Positions 1 to 8,176 of a DNA stretch of 64,000 bases are shown piece by piece (the first letter of the stretch is position 1; each line of letters begins with the position of its first letter). The notes under the pieces were generated by a model. The model was not told where the DNA came from. It saw only the letters and a list, made by a program, of their open reading frames with translations, and did not search any database. The position numbers and the translations under genes are program-made. The DNA is from MWEI01 sp964600235 (GTDB lineage: Bacteria; Desulfobacterota; Desulfomonilia; UBA1062), in contig CAZRIV010000011.1 in assembly GCA_964600235.1 (NCBI GenBank), positions 95,713 to 159,712 on the forward strand. The letters are read 5' to 3'.

Positions 1-303
1 GCCGAGCCCTCCGAAGGAACCGGTCGTGCTGATCTGCATCTCCTTGTAATCTTCCTTGTTGAGGTAGGTGGAATGGGGATCAAGGACCGAAACCATGCCT
101 TTGATGGCCCCGTCGATAAGTGTTGAAGGCTTCACCTCCTCCACATAATACTTCTGGATCATGTTCAGGCAGTCTGTGAACTTCTGGAGCTCCGGAAAGA
201 TATGTGCAGGTTCGGCATTAAGCGTATCAGTGTGCTGCAGGAGCAAGAAGCCCATGAATCCGGCAACCACAAGTCCCGGTAAAATCCCTTTCACGTTTCT
301 CAT
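1..303 (-). CDS. ctpA: S41-family carboxy-terminal processing protease, N-terminal part (cut by window edge)
   Basis: Only the first 101 codons lie in the window; the gene continues past base 1. The visible protein starts MRNVKGILPG, has an N-terminal hydrophobic segment (about residues 5-22) acting as signal peptide or anchor, then the helical N-terminal domain of CtpA/Prc proteases with the phrases IQKYYVEEV and DPHSTYLNKEDYKEM, and ends at GSFGGLG, where the PDZ domain normally begins. These phrases are characteristic of periplasmic S41 proteases that trim C-termini of envelope proteins. Catalytic Ser/Lys lie outside the window. It is on the same strand and just downstream of the EnvC-like/FtsX/FtsE genes, a common arrangement in Gram-negative bacteria. 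Confidence 0.85.
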   Translation of the reverse strand, partial: MRNVKGILPGLVVAGFMGFLLLQHTDTLNAEPAHIFPELQKFTDCLNMIQKYYVEEVKPSTLIDGAIKGMVSVLDPHSTYLNKEDYKEMQISTTGSFGGLG

Positions 304-381
304 ACACACCCTTTCTCGTTCATGCTCTTATACAGTACAGAATCGACCTATAGCATATCTGACATGAGGTTAAAATATCCA

Positions 382-1437
382 CTATTTCCTGGAGAGCCAT
401 TTGACAGGGTCCTGGGGTTTGTCCTTGTAGCGTATCTCAAAATGCAGGGTTGGCCTCAAAACGTCCCCGCTCTGCCCCACCAGGGCGACATCCTCCCGTG
501 CCTCTACGGATTCTCCTATCTTTTTCAAGGGCTTCTGGAGATGACCATAGACGGAATACAGGCCCCCCCCATGATCGATGATCATGGTATTCCCGAAGTT
601 GGTAACCCAGTTGTAAAAGACTATCCTGCCTGCATGAATGGTCTTCACCGGAGCACCCTCGTCGGCCTCGATATCGACCCCGTGGGATATGAGGGAATAC
701 CCCTGATCCCTCGATATGCCGAACCCCTGCACGATCTTTCCCGACACGGGCCAGGGAAGATCACCCATCTTCTTGTCCATGCCCCTGCTGGGGGTCTTGG
801 ACTTGCGGGCCTGGAGCTCTTTGAGAAGACGCTGTATCTCTTCCTGATAGGACCTCCTCTCTTTGCCCAGTGATGCCAGCAGGACGGATTTCTTCTCCCG
901 CTCGGCATTGAGCGACCCGACTTTTCCCTGCAGCACGTTCAGGTTTTCCCTCTGTGCCCTGGATGTCTCATCGAGGCGTCCCTTGGCATCAAGGAGCGCC
1001 TCGCGAGTCTGTCGGTAACCCACCAGCTCGTCTTTGTTCTTGGAGATGATCGCATCGATATATCCTGAATACTCGGCATGGGTGTAGACGATGTCCGCCA
1101 TGTCAAGGTATGCCCCCTTGTAAAGGCCGATCCATTTCTGTCTCAATGTCCCCTGCGAATCTCTCAGCGCCCGCTGGTAATACCTGATCCGGGCTTTCTG
1201 CTGGGCGATCTTCTCATTGATCGCCTTGGCCTCGTTCCTGACGGATGCGATCTCGCCCTGCAATACGGAGATGTTCTTGTCAATGCCCTGAAGGCGCTGC
1301 TCCTCGGAGCGGCGCTTGACGTCTATGGCCTTGACCTTTTTGCCAAGCTCCTTCAAGCGGGTTGATTCGTTCTTCGCCAGCGCCGGGGTGTAAAGAATCG
1401 CCAGAATGAGAAGCGCCACGAGGAGCTTCCTAGGCAT
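382..1437 (-). CDS. EnvC-like murein hydrolase activator (coiled coil plus degenerate LytM/M23 domain)
   Basis: 351 residues: signal peptide (about 1-20, MPRKLLVALLILAILYTPAL), a long coiled coil (about 25-225, rich in K/E/R/Q heptads) and a C-terminal LytM/M23 domain. The LytM zinc motif is altered: the usual H-x-x-x-D reads SHGVD, with Ser at the first ligand position, and the usual H-x-H reads TLHFE, with Thr for the catalytic His. This loss is what is known for EnvC, which activates amidases and does not cut peptidoglycan. The start chosen (base 1437) overlaps the ftsX stop by 8 bp and precedes a good signal peptide; an upstream ATG at 1491 would lie inside ftsX. Sitting directly after ftsE-ftsX, it probably acts in the periplasm under FtsEX control during cell separation. 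Confidence 0.85.
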   Translation of the reverse strand: MPRKLLVALLILAILYTPALAKNESTRLKELGKKVKAIDVKRRSEEQRLQGIDKNISVLQGEIASVRNEAKAINEKIAQQKARIRYYQRALRDSQGTLRQKWIGLYKGAYLDMADIVYTHAEYSGYIDAIISKNKDELVGYRQTREALLDAKGRLDETSRAQRENLNVLQGKVGSLNAEREKKSVLLASLGKERRSYQEEIQRLLKELQARKSKTPSRGMDKKMGDLPWPVSGKIVQGFGISRDQGYSLISHGVDIEADEGAPVKTIHAGRIVFYNWVTNFGNTMIIDHGGGLYSVYGHLQKPLKKIGESVEAREDVALVGQSGDVLRPTLHFEIRYKDKPQDPVKWLSRK

Positions 1438-2299
1438 TGATACTCCTCTTGATGGCAAGCAGCGCGCCCACCATGCTGCAGAAACAGGCAAAGAAGATCA
1501 ATCCGGCGGCCTGGCAGTTTTCCATGGGCACCAGGAAGGCCTGTAACGGGGTAAACTGTGTATGCAGATAGCCGATCCCCGCAGAAATGGTGGCGAGGGC
1601 TGCCAGGGAGCCGAGAATCCCGTACATGCCCGCCTCTATCAGGTATGGGGCATAGGTGTAGAGATAATTGGCCCCGAGCATGCCCATCACTTCGATCTGC
1701 TGTTTCCTGGAGACGATCCCCACCCGGATGGAAAGGAAGATGACCAGGGCCAGGCATATCAGGACAATGCCGCCCAGTACGGATGCACTGATAAGGATGG
1801 TATCGAGGGAGCCGGCTATGTATCCGACGAGCCCCTTGCGGTACCTGACATCCTCTATGCCCGGGATCTTTCCGACTGAGAGGGTAATCTCACCGACCTT
1901 GTCTGCATATTCACGTTTAAGCGTTATCTCAAAGGCATCGGGCAGAATCCCTGGATCCACGCCATCCACCAGGGGGCTCTTGTCTCCGAGCCATTGCCTC
2001 ATCTTTTCCAGTCCCTGCTGTCTCGGTATGTACCGCACCTTAGACACTGCTCCCATGGAGCTCAGTTTCTTTTCCAGTTCAGAGATGCCGGATTGTGGTG
2101 TCGAATCTTTCAGGTAAGCGATCATGGAGGCCGAGGCGGCAGGCATGGTGCTTATCCGGTCGGCCACATCGGCAATATACAGGACCACCGAGAGCTGACA
2201 CAGGGCGAACCAGCAGGCTATGAGCGTCAGAAGGCTTCCCCAGGGCCTATGGCGCAATCCCCTTACAATGAGTTTGAGTATGTAATAGAACCGGATCAT
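1430..2299 (-). CDS. ftsX: Cell division ABC transporter permease FtsX
   Basis: 289 residues with the FtsX plan: cytoplasmic N-terminus, TM1 (about 22-42), a periplasmic domain of about 125 residues, then three further TM segments (about 172-195, 224-245, 262-280) forming the conserved permease domain. The C-terminal part carries the family-typical stretch RKQQIEVMGMLGA after TM2. FtsX couples ATP hydrolysis by FtsE to activation of periplasmic murein hydrolase regulators. Start at 2299 abuts the ftsE stop, and the stop overlaps the EnvC-like gene, so the three genes are translationally coupled. Confidence 0.93.
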   Translation of the reverse strand: MIRFYYILKLIVRGLRHRPWGSLLTLIACWFALCQLSVVLYIADVADRISTMPAASASMIAYLKDSTPQSGISELEKKLSSMGAVSKVRYIPRQQGLEKMRQWLGDKSPLVDGVDPGILPDAFEITLKREYADKVGEITLSVGKIPGIEDVRYRKGLVGYIAGSLDTILISASVLGGIVLICLALVIFLSIRVGIVSRKQQIEVMGMLGANYLYTYAPYLIEAGMYGILGSLAALATISAGIGYLHTQFTPLQAFLVPMENCQAAGLIFFACFCSMVGALLAIKRSINA

Positions 2300-2959
2300 T
2301 TACGTTCCTGAACCCACAACACCCCCGCGATCCATCTGGATGATCCTTGCATAATCCATCAGCGGATCGCCCCTGTGGCTTGCGATGATGATGGTCGTCC
2401 CTTTTTTGTTGAGCTTCAGGAACACATTCATCATATACCTGGCCATGGCTTCATCGAGACTACCCACGGGCTCGTCCGCAAGGATGATGTCCGGATCGTG
2501 GATCATGGCCCGCACCAGGGCGAGGCGCTGCCTCTCTCCGCCCGACAGATCCTTCGCCCGTTCATAGACCTTGTGCTGGAGTCCCACCCACTTGAGCATT
2601 CTCCATACCCTTCCCCTGACATAGACCTGGGGCTTGCCCAGGATCTCCAGGATGATGGCGGCATTATTAAAGACAGACCAGTCTTCAATGAGCTTGAAAT
2701 CCTGAAAGACAAAGCCGGTGTGGCGCCTGATGGCCTGGATGTTCGAAGCGCTCAGAGCGTCCAGGTTCCTGCCGAACATGCTGACCGTTCCCCGGGAAGG
2801 GTGCTCCATGCCGAACATGAGCTTCAGCAGGGTGGTCTTGCCTGCCCCGGAAGGCCCCACGATGAAGCACATGTCTCCCTTGTTTATGTTCAGGGATATA
2901 TCCCGAACGGCATAGACGGTGTCATGATAGATCTTTGTGACATTATCAAGGATGATCAT
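2300..2959 (-). CDS. ftsE: Cell division ATP-binding protein FtsE
   Basis: 219 residues, the normal length for FtsE. Walker A GPSGAGKTT (about 35-43), Q-loop FVFQDFKL, ABC signature LSGGERQRLALVRAM, Walker B DIILADEP and the switch His in ASHRGD are all present. It is the cytoplasmic ATPase of the FtsEX complex at the division site. First gene of the ftsE-ftsX-EnvC-like operon on the minus strand, with zero spacing to ftsX. A short hydrophilic tail after the switch is typical. Confidence 0.95.
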   Translation of the reverse strand: MIILDNVTKIYHDTVYAVRDISLNINKGDMCFIVGPSGAGKTTLLKLMFGMEHPSRGTVSMFGRNLDALSASNIQAIRRHTGFVFQDFKLIEDWSVFNNAAIILEILGKPQVYVRGRVWRMLKWVGLQHKVYERAKDLSGGERQRLALVRAMIHDPDIILADEPVGSLDEAMARYMMNVFLKLNKKGTTIIIASHRGDPLMDYARIIQMDRGGVVGSGT

Positions 2960-3027
2960 CTATCTCTTTTTAAGTGATCTTCCGGTTATGGTCCCTTCTG
3001 AAGCAGCAAGTGAAACGCTTCCTTTGA

Positions 3028-3468
3028 TTATTTCAGGAAACGGCACTTGATCTCAGAGAGAAGGTCTATGTCGGAGCCCACCATATCCATGCACCTGCCA
3101 AGGGCCGGATAGTCCTCTGTCAACTCGACCGAGTCCAGAAGCATGTAGCGGAGCTCGTCGAGTTCTTTGTCGATGAGCCGCAAGAGCCTGTTCACATGGA
3201 TCTCTTCCAGCATGATGTTGCCCTCGGCGTTCTCCCTGTCCTTTGCGCCGGAGCGCTTTTTATCGGGATACATGCAGGCCACGAGCTCTTCCGGGGTTAC
3301 CTTGAGTGCCTCGGCGAGTTTGCCCAAAACCTTTCTGCTCGGCCTGACAGGCGGTTCCTGTTCGTAGACGGATACGGTCTTTGCCGACACACCGCTGAGC
3401 CCGGCCAGCTTGCCCATGGTCAATCCCTTTGATTTCCGCAGTTCCTTGAACGTCTTCACAAGAACCAT
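3028..3468 (-). CDS. XRE-family helix-turn-helix regulator
   Basis: 146 residues. Residues 5-65 form a lambda-Cro/C1-type HTH (FKELRKSKGLTMGKLAGLSGVSAKTVSVYE), followed by KVLGKLAEALKVTPEELV as in many XRE regulators. The C-terminal half (about 85-146) is helical and acidic with no recognised ligand domain. Upstream of ftsE on the same strand but separated by 68 bp, so it may or may not be co-transcribed. Its target is not evident; the intergenic region upstream holds palindrome E1. Confidence 0.75.
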   Translation of the reverse strand: MVLVKTFKELRKSKGLTMGKLAGLSGVSAKTVSVYEQEPPVRPSRKVLGKLAEALKVTPEELVACMYPDKKRSGAKDRENAEGNIMLEEIHVNRLLRLIDKELDELRYMLLDSVELTEDYPALGRCMDMVGSDIDLLSEIKCRFLK

Positions 3469-3852
3469 CCCTCCATCAAAAATATAGCTCAGGACTCAAG
3501 AAATCCTTGCTTAGACACTATTTTGCATAAAAAAAACCTTGTGTATAGAATAAACCTCAATAAACAGGCATCGATGCGGAGCCGTCTTCAATTCATTACA
3601 GCGAGAAGGGGATTGTAAAACTTGATCCGTTAAAGCCGGTGATCTTAAAGCCTTCGAGGATTGATTAATCTACCGGTCATTGAAAGGCTTTAAGATCACC
3701 GGCTTTAACGGACCTATGAAAAACAAATCAGTTCACCGCGAATCATCAGTTAATGCACTCTTAAAGCGTACCTGCAGTGCGTGGACACATTCAAGTGCAC
3801 CATCCTTTGATTAATAGGGTTTGGCAGACCCGCCAATGTTTCGTGAACAATT
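3469..3852. other. Intergenic region holding palindrome E1 and its flank
   Basis: 384 bases without a convincing reading frame. It holds the E1 palindrome (3626-3712) and a right flank (about 3713-3800) similar to the sequence right of palindrome E2, including CTCTTAAA followed by GGACAC and TTCAA. The stretch 3480-3560 is AT-rich and probably contains the promoter of the XRE gene on the minus strand. Confidence 0.6.
3626..3712. repeat. Long palindrome E1 (29-bp perfect arms, 29-base loop)
   Basis: Bases 3626-3654 and 3684-3712 are perfect reverse complements (29 of 29), separated by a 29-base loop at 3655-3683. The arm begins TCCGTTAAAGCCGGTGATC. The loop, read as reverse complement, matches the loop of E5 at 20 of 29 ungapped positions, while the outer flanks of E1 and E5 align in the forward direction. 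It lies 3' of the amidohydrolase gene (minus strand). Member of a dispersed family with E2-E5. Confidence 0.9.
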
Positions 3853-4941
3853 CTATTGCGTCATTAGAATCGATGAATAGTAATTCTTTCCCAGTATATT
3901 TGTCATTATCTCATCTAACTTCTCATCTGATTTTGCATTTATTGCAGCCTTGTACACAAAATATATACCATAGATCATCCGATTGTACAGGGCATCGGAT
4001 CCCCAGATTAATCTTCTGCTTCCGAGCGTCTCTATCATTGTTTGAATGCTGGCGGGAGATACCCCCGAGGTGTCGAAATAAACCGTCTTGTGCCGATCCG
4101 AAATTTTTTTTATCAATGCGGAATTGAATTTGTTTAATCCATAGTGGCCCAGATGAGCTATTATGATGGGAATATCATACTTATCGAATAATTCGCTTTC
4201 CCCCTTTTCATTGCAGAAATTTTCCAATAATCCATTTGTGTTGCTTCTCGCAAATTTTGCGTACCGTTTGTCCGAGTAGTGGGTAAAATTTGTCGCGCCG
4301 CCATGAAATAACAGGTAAAGCTTATTTTCTTCAGCCCATTTATAGATCAGCCTGAGCTTCTCGGCCAGTTCATGCGGATTATCCCGTGGCTGAGGTTTAA
4401 AGTTCTGCAAATTTGGATGGAGTTTGATACCTACAATCTTAAATTCGGTAACATATCGAGTTAATTGTTTTTCTATTGCATGCAGGTCTGATGAATGGAT
4501 GTCGATGGACCCCAGGAGAAACATACTTTTCTGGGAATAACGCCTGTGGATATAAGAAGTGGATACCCATGGCTCTACCGGGACGAGAACGGCTGAATCA
4601 ACAAGGGCACATTCCATTTCATCCAGCACCCTGTTTCCTTTTCTCTTGCCATAGAGTGATTCTATCTCCGAAATTACTGCCCGGGGGAAAAGACGGTGTG
4701 CGATCTTCACCAGGGCGTTTGCCGCCTTCCCCGACTCCAGCTTTTCCATCAACGTGGGCCGGAGATAATCATCCGTATAGTCGTTTTCTGGGGGACATCG
4801 ATCATTTTCATAATGCACAATACCCATGACATCAAAGGGATGTACGTGGGTATCGACAATTTTCAGATCATGCCGATGCTTGAGCTTGTTGATGTACGAC
4901 AGGAACTGATCTGTTATATCATTTTTAGATATCATGATCAT
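3853..4941 (-). CDS. Amidohydrolase-family (PF04909-type) metal-dependent hydrolase
   Basis: About 362 residues of TIM-barrel amidohydrolase type. Metal-site motifs: DTHVHPFD (residues 30-37), GIKLHPN, LLFHGG, IIAHLGH and the late Asp in LIWGSDALY. Such enzymes hydrolyse or decarboxylate small cyclic or carboxylated substrates; the substrate cannot be read from sequence. ATG at 4935 is better spaced from the AGGCGG ribosome site than 4941, so the protein may start MISKNDITDQ. The gene is clearly richer in A/T than the cell-division and flagellar genes around it and, with the adjacent alpha-oxoamine synthase, forms a low-GC pair bracketed by palindromes E1 and E2, suggesting acquisition as a unit. 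Confidence 0.8.
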   Translation of the reverse strand: MIMISKNDITDQFLSYINKLKHRHDLKIVDTHVHPFDVMGIVHYENDRCPPENDYTDDYLRPTLMEKLESGKAANALVKIAHRLFPRAVISEIESLYGKRKGNRVLDEMECALVDSAVLVPVEPWVSTSYIHRRYSQKSMFLLGSIDIHSSDLHAIEKQLTRYVTEFKIVGIKLHPNLQNFKPQPRDNPHELAEKLRLIYKWAEENKLYLLFHGGATNFTHYSDKRYAKFARSNTNGLLENFCNEKGESELFDKYDIPIIIAHLGHYGLNKFNSALIKKISDRHKTVYFDTSGVSPASIQTMIETLGSRRLIWGSDALYNRMIYGIYFVYKAAINAKSDEKLDEIMTNILGKNYYSSILMTQ

Positions 4942-5060
4942 GCCGCCTAGAAGCCCTTAATCCGTGAAGCTTTTGCTCCACCCGTCAAACTTCCCCGGGG
5001 CCGACTTGAAGCACCATCCCTGCGCTCAAGCCGGCCTGAACCGCTTGGTTCTTAATACCG

Positions 5061-5079
5061 CCCGCATCAATCAGGCGGG
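5061..5079 (-). terminator. Short hairpin right after the alpha-oxoamine synthase stop codon
   Basis: CCCGC at 5061-5065 pairs with GCGGG at 5075-5079, directly next to the stop codon of the minus-strand gene ending at 5080. No T-run follows on the minus strand, so it may be a weak terminator or only an mRNA 3' end structure. Confidence 0.3.
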
Positions 5080-6363
5080 TTAATTATTCACCGCCAGTTT
5101 TCCGGGTTTGTTTCTCGCTTCTTCGATCCTTGCTGAAATTGCATCCATGCTGTCACACAGATAATCCAACTGCTCCTTGGTATGATATGCAGTCGGGATA
5201 ATGCGGATTATGGACTTGCCCAGGGGAATGGCAGGGTAGGAAACCGGCGCCGCCCATACCCCGTGAGCATACCTGAGCTCATTTGCAAAAATAAACCCGG
5301 CAAGGTCGGGGAAAGTGATCGGGGTGATCGGGGTCATGGTTATCCCGATATCATATCCCGACTTTCTTAACCGGTTTTGAAGGTATTGGGCATTTTCATG
5401 AACCCTGTTTCTGAGATCATGACTCTTCTCAACGATATCTATTGATTTCAGGGTTACGGCTGCCAGGGCGGCCGGTTGAGCCTTTGTAAACAGATTCGTG
5501 TAGGACGTATAGCGCAGATAATCGATGACGGACCTGTCAGAGGCGATAAACCCGCCCTTGCTTCCAAATGCCTTGCTGAATGTACCTGCATGAATATCGA
5601 TTCGATCCTCCAACCCCAGCACCTCCGCAACACCCCGCCCGTATTCTCCGAATACCCCGTTGCCATGGGCGTCATCTACGAGCAGTCGTGCACCGTACTT
5701 GTCTTTCAGGTCACATATCTCACGCAAGGGCGCTATAGTGCCGGTCATACTGTAAACACCATCAACAACGATTAATTTCGCAATTTTCGGATCGGCTTTT
5801 TTGAGTATGTGTTCAAGTTCGTTCAAATCGTTGTGCTTGAATGTCCTGATCTGGGTTCCGGATATCTTTGCGCCGCAGTAGAGGCTTGCATGTGCAAACT
5901 GGTCCAGGATGGTCATCTCGTCTTTTGATGTCAACGCCGAGACCGCACCGATCATGGCATTGGCGCCTGTTGCAAAGCTCAACCCTGCCTCGGTTTTTTT
6001 AAACGTTGCGACCCTCCTGTCCAGTTCAGAATGTACCTCCGTTGATCCGGTCAGCAACCGGGATCCCATGGGCGTTCCGATACCGAACTGTTCTACGTAC
6101 TCAGCTGCCACCCTCCGTAGTTCAGGGTGCCTGCTCATGCCGAGATAATCGTTCGTGCTGAATTGCAGCCATTCCCTGCTGCCGTCGGTAATGAGAGGGC
6201 CACCATTGTCTATGGGCGAATCGCCGTAAAGAACCTTATACCCCCAGTGCTCAAAAAGATCGTAATCTCTATACCAGTCAATATTCATGTCATGAAAAAA
6301 CTGTTTCCCGTAACCTTCCATCCCCTCCTTAAATTGAACACACTTGTCGAATACGTCTGCCAT
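5080..6363 (-). CDS. Pyridoxal-phosphate alpha-oxoamine synthase (AONS/KBL/SPT-like acyltransferase)
   Basis: 427 residues with fold-type I PLP motifs of the alpha-oxoamine synthases: NDYLG (71-75), MGSRLLTGSTEVHSELD (99-115), DDAHG (230-234, cofactor-binding Asp and His) and Schiff-base Lys264 in TFSKAFGSKGG. These enzymes condense an acyl-CoA or acyl-ACP with an amino acid and release CO2. About 45 extra residues at the N-terminus (rich in Trp and aromatic residues) distinguish it from BioF and Kbl and resemble serine-palmitoyltransferase-like or natural-product enzymes. No biotin or threonine-degradation gene is adjacent; the only partner is the amidohydrolase downstream. A strong AGGAGG ribosome site precedes the ATG at 6363. 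Exact substrates unknown. Confidence 0.82.
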   Translation of the reverse strand: MADVFDKCVQFKEGMEGYGKQFFHDMNIDWYRDYDLFEHWGYKVLYGDSPIDNGGPLITDGSREWLQFSTNDYLGMSRHPELRRVAAEYVEQFGIGTPMGSRLLTGSTEVHSELDRRVATFKKTEAGLSFATGANAMIGAVSALTSKDEMTILDQFAHASLYCGAKISGTQIRTFKHNDLNELEHILKKADPKIAKLIVVDGVYSMTGTIAPLREICDLKDKYGARLLVDDAHGNGVFGEYGRGVAEVLGLEDRIDIHAGTFSKAFGSKGGFIASDRSVIDYLRYTSYTNLFTKAQPAALAAVTLKSIDIVEKSHDLRNRVHENAQYLQNRLRKSGYDIGITMTPITPITFPDLAGFIFANELRYAHGVWAAPVSYPAIPLGKSIIRIIPTAYHTKEQLDYLCDSMDAISARIEEARNKPGKLAVNN

Positions 6364-7099
6364 AGTTCTTCCTCCTGTTTATATTTAATTGCATTTTATT
6401 GTTCTTGATTATCGATAACGCTGGATGGGCTTATGACGAGAGACTTCACGCCCTGACCTCCATCCCAACATTACATTTCAAGTGATCGGTTTATCGTCTC
6501 GTGACAAATTTAATTATATTTCATTTCATTATAACCCTGTATCTCCAGCACAACGCTTTGTGTATCAACATTATTTATCTTCTATTTTTACTGCGTGATT
6601 GATGCACTTAAATATACAGCGTTATAATATCCTCTGTGCTTTTGCTGGATTTATATGAAACAGGTTTAAACGTCAATCTATTATTTGGTCCGGACTCCGG
6701 GGCCGCATCTCAAGACACCCTCAGGATGCCATGCAGTTTCTCAGGAGGCTTTTTAAACCCGGATTTTGCATTTGAAGGTGTTTCAAATTGATCCGTTCGA
6801 AGCAGTGATCTCGCCGCTTTTCGATGAATGCCTATCATGCCGGCTGCTTGAGGCGGCGAGATCACTGCTTCGAACGGACTTGTGAAAAACATTTTTGCCT
6901 GGCACGAACCGTATGCCAACGCGCTCTTAAAAGTGTATCAGGTACATGAGGACACTTCAAAACGCACACTGGCGGGTTAAACTGGATGATGAAGCGGGCA
7001 GGTCCCCGGGCGAATTTGAGGATTGCTCATCATTCGTAAGGATTTGCTCCAATCCGGCATATTCTCCCGCCTGGTATGATTCTCGCATTCCCACCTCTC
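6364..7099. other. 736-base intergenic region with palindrome E2
   Basis: No credible gene. The left part (6370-6700) is AT-rich and should carry the promoter of the alpha-oxoamine synthase (minus). The middle holds palindrome E2 (6792-6878) followed by about 100 bases similar to the right flank of E1. The rest precedes flhB; no clear flagellar promoter was recognised there. Confidence 0.55.
6792..6878. repeat. Long palindrome E2 (26-bp perfect arms, 35-base loop)
   Basis: Arms 6792-6817 and 6853-6878 are perfect reverse complements (26 of 26), loop 6818-6852. The arm begins TCCGTTCGAAGCAGTGATC, matching E1 and E5 at both ends but not in the middle. The loop aligns with the E1 loop in the same orientation (TTCGA, then CCGG, then TTGA). 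The right flank (TGTGAAAAACA, then CTCTTAAA, then GGACAC with TTCAA) aligns collinearly with that of E1. Confidence 0.9.
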
Positions 7100-8176
7100 A
7101 TGGCCAAGGAAAACGAGAACGGTCAAGAGCGAAGCGAACAGCCTTCCAGTAAACGGATAGAAGAAGCCCGGGAGAAGGGGCAGGTGTGCAAGAGCATAGA
7201 GGTGTCGACCGCCATGCTCTTTTTTGCGACCATTATTGCATTTTATCTTTATATTCCAACGGTTGCCACCAGACTCATGGCAACGGTCAGGTCCTATATG
7301 GCAAATCTCTCCATGTGGGACGGATCAGACTTCGGTGCCGTAAGCATATTCAGACACAGCGTCTTTGAGCTCGGCGTCATCGTGATGCCCCTGCTCATCC
7401 TCTTCCTCGTCATCGGATTAGCGTCAAATATCATGCAGATCGGCTTCCTCTTCAGCTCGGAAAGCATCACCCCGAAGTTCTCCAAGCTCAACCCCATCAC
7501 CGGCTTCAAGAATAAGTTCATGTCCGCCAGGAGCCTCGAGCAGCTTGTAAAGACCCTGATCATCATGACCATCATCATCTGGGTGTCCTACCGGGCCATC
7601 AGGCGGGAACTCCCGGTCTACCCCCCGCTCATTGGTGCTGACGTTGGCGTCATTGTATTGACGATTTTCCATTCCTCTCTGCGTCTCCTCTGGGATGTCC
7701 TGTGGATATTTGTAATTATTGCCGCAGCCGACTACGGATTTCAAAAATGGCAACATACTCAAGATATTATGATGACCAAGCAGGAAGTGAAGGAAGAATA
7801 CAAGCAGTCGGAGGGAAACCCGCAAATCAAGAGCAGGATACGCTCCATACAGCTTCATATGGCGCGCAGGAGGATGATGCGCGAAGTTCCCAAGGCTGAC
7901 GTGATCATCACCAACCCGACCCACTTGGCAATAGCCTTGCAGTATGATCGGGGCAGGATGATAGCACCTACGGTCATAGCCAAAGGAGCGGGAACAGTGG
8001 CGGAGAAGATCAGGGAAGTGGCGAGAAAGGCATCGGTGCCGATTATCGAGAACAAGCCGCTGGCCCAGGCGCTCTACAAATCCGTGGACATCGGGGAAAC
8101 CATCCCGGAGACACTATACAAGGCGGTTGCCGAGATCCTGGCATATGTCTACCGCCTGAAGGCAGGGACCAGATAA
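7100..8176 (+). CDS. flhB: Flagellar type III export switch protein FlhB
   Basis: 358 residues. N-terminal part starts MAKENENGQERSEQPSSKR followed by EEAREKGQV, the FlhB/SctU signature; four TM segments follow, then the cytoplasmic domain with the autocleavage motif NPTH in ITNPTHLAIAL. FlhB is the membrane switch that changes export from hook to filament substrates. ATG at 7100 was chosen because it begins the conserved N-terminus; an in-frame ATG at 7076 adds eight unlikely residues. Neither has a strong ribosome site. It heads a plus-strand flagellar operon, with flhA starting on the very next base after its stop. No fliP/fliQ/fliR is present here. Confidence 0.95.
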   Translation: MAKENENGQERSEQPSSKRIEEAREKGQVCKSIEVSTAMLFFATIIAFYLYIPTVATRLMATVRSYMANLSMWDGSDFGAVSIFRHSVFELGVIVMPLLILFLVIGLASNIMQIGFLFSSESITPKFSKLNPITGFKNKFMSARSLEQLVKTLIIMTIIIWVSYRAIRRELPVYPPLIGADVGVIVLTIFHSSLRLLWDVLWIFVIIAAADYGFQKWQHTQDIMMTKQEVKEEYKQSEGNPQIKSRIRSIQLHMARRRMMREVPKADVIITNPTHLAIALQYDRGRMIAPTVIAKGAGTVAEKIREVARKASVPIIENKPLAQALYKSVDIGETIPETLYKAVAEILAYVYRLKAGTR

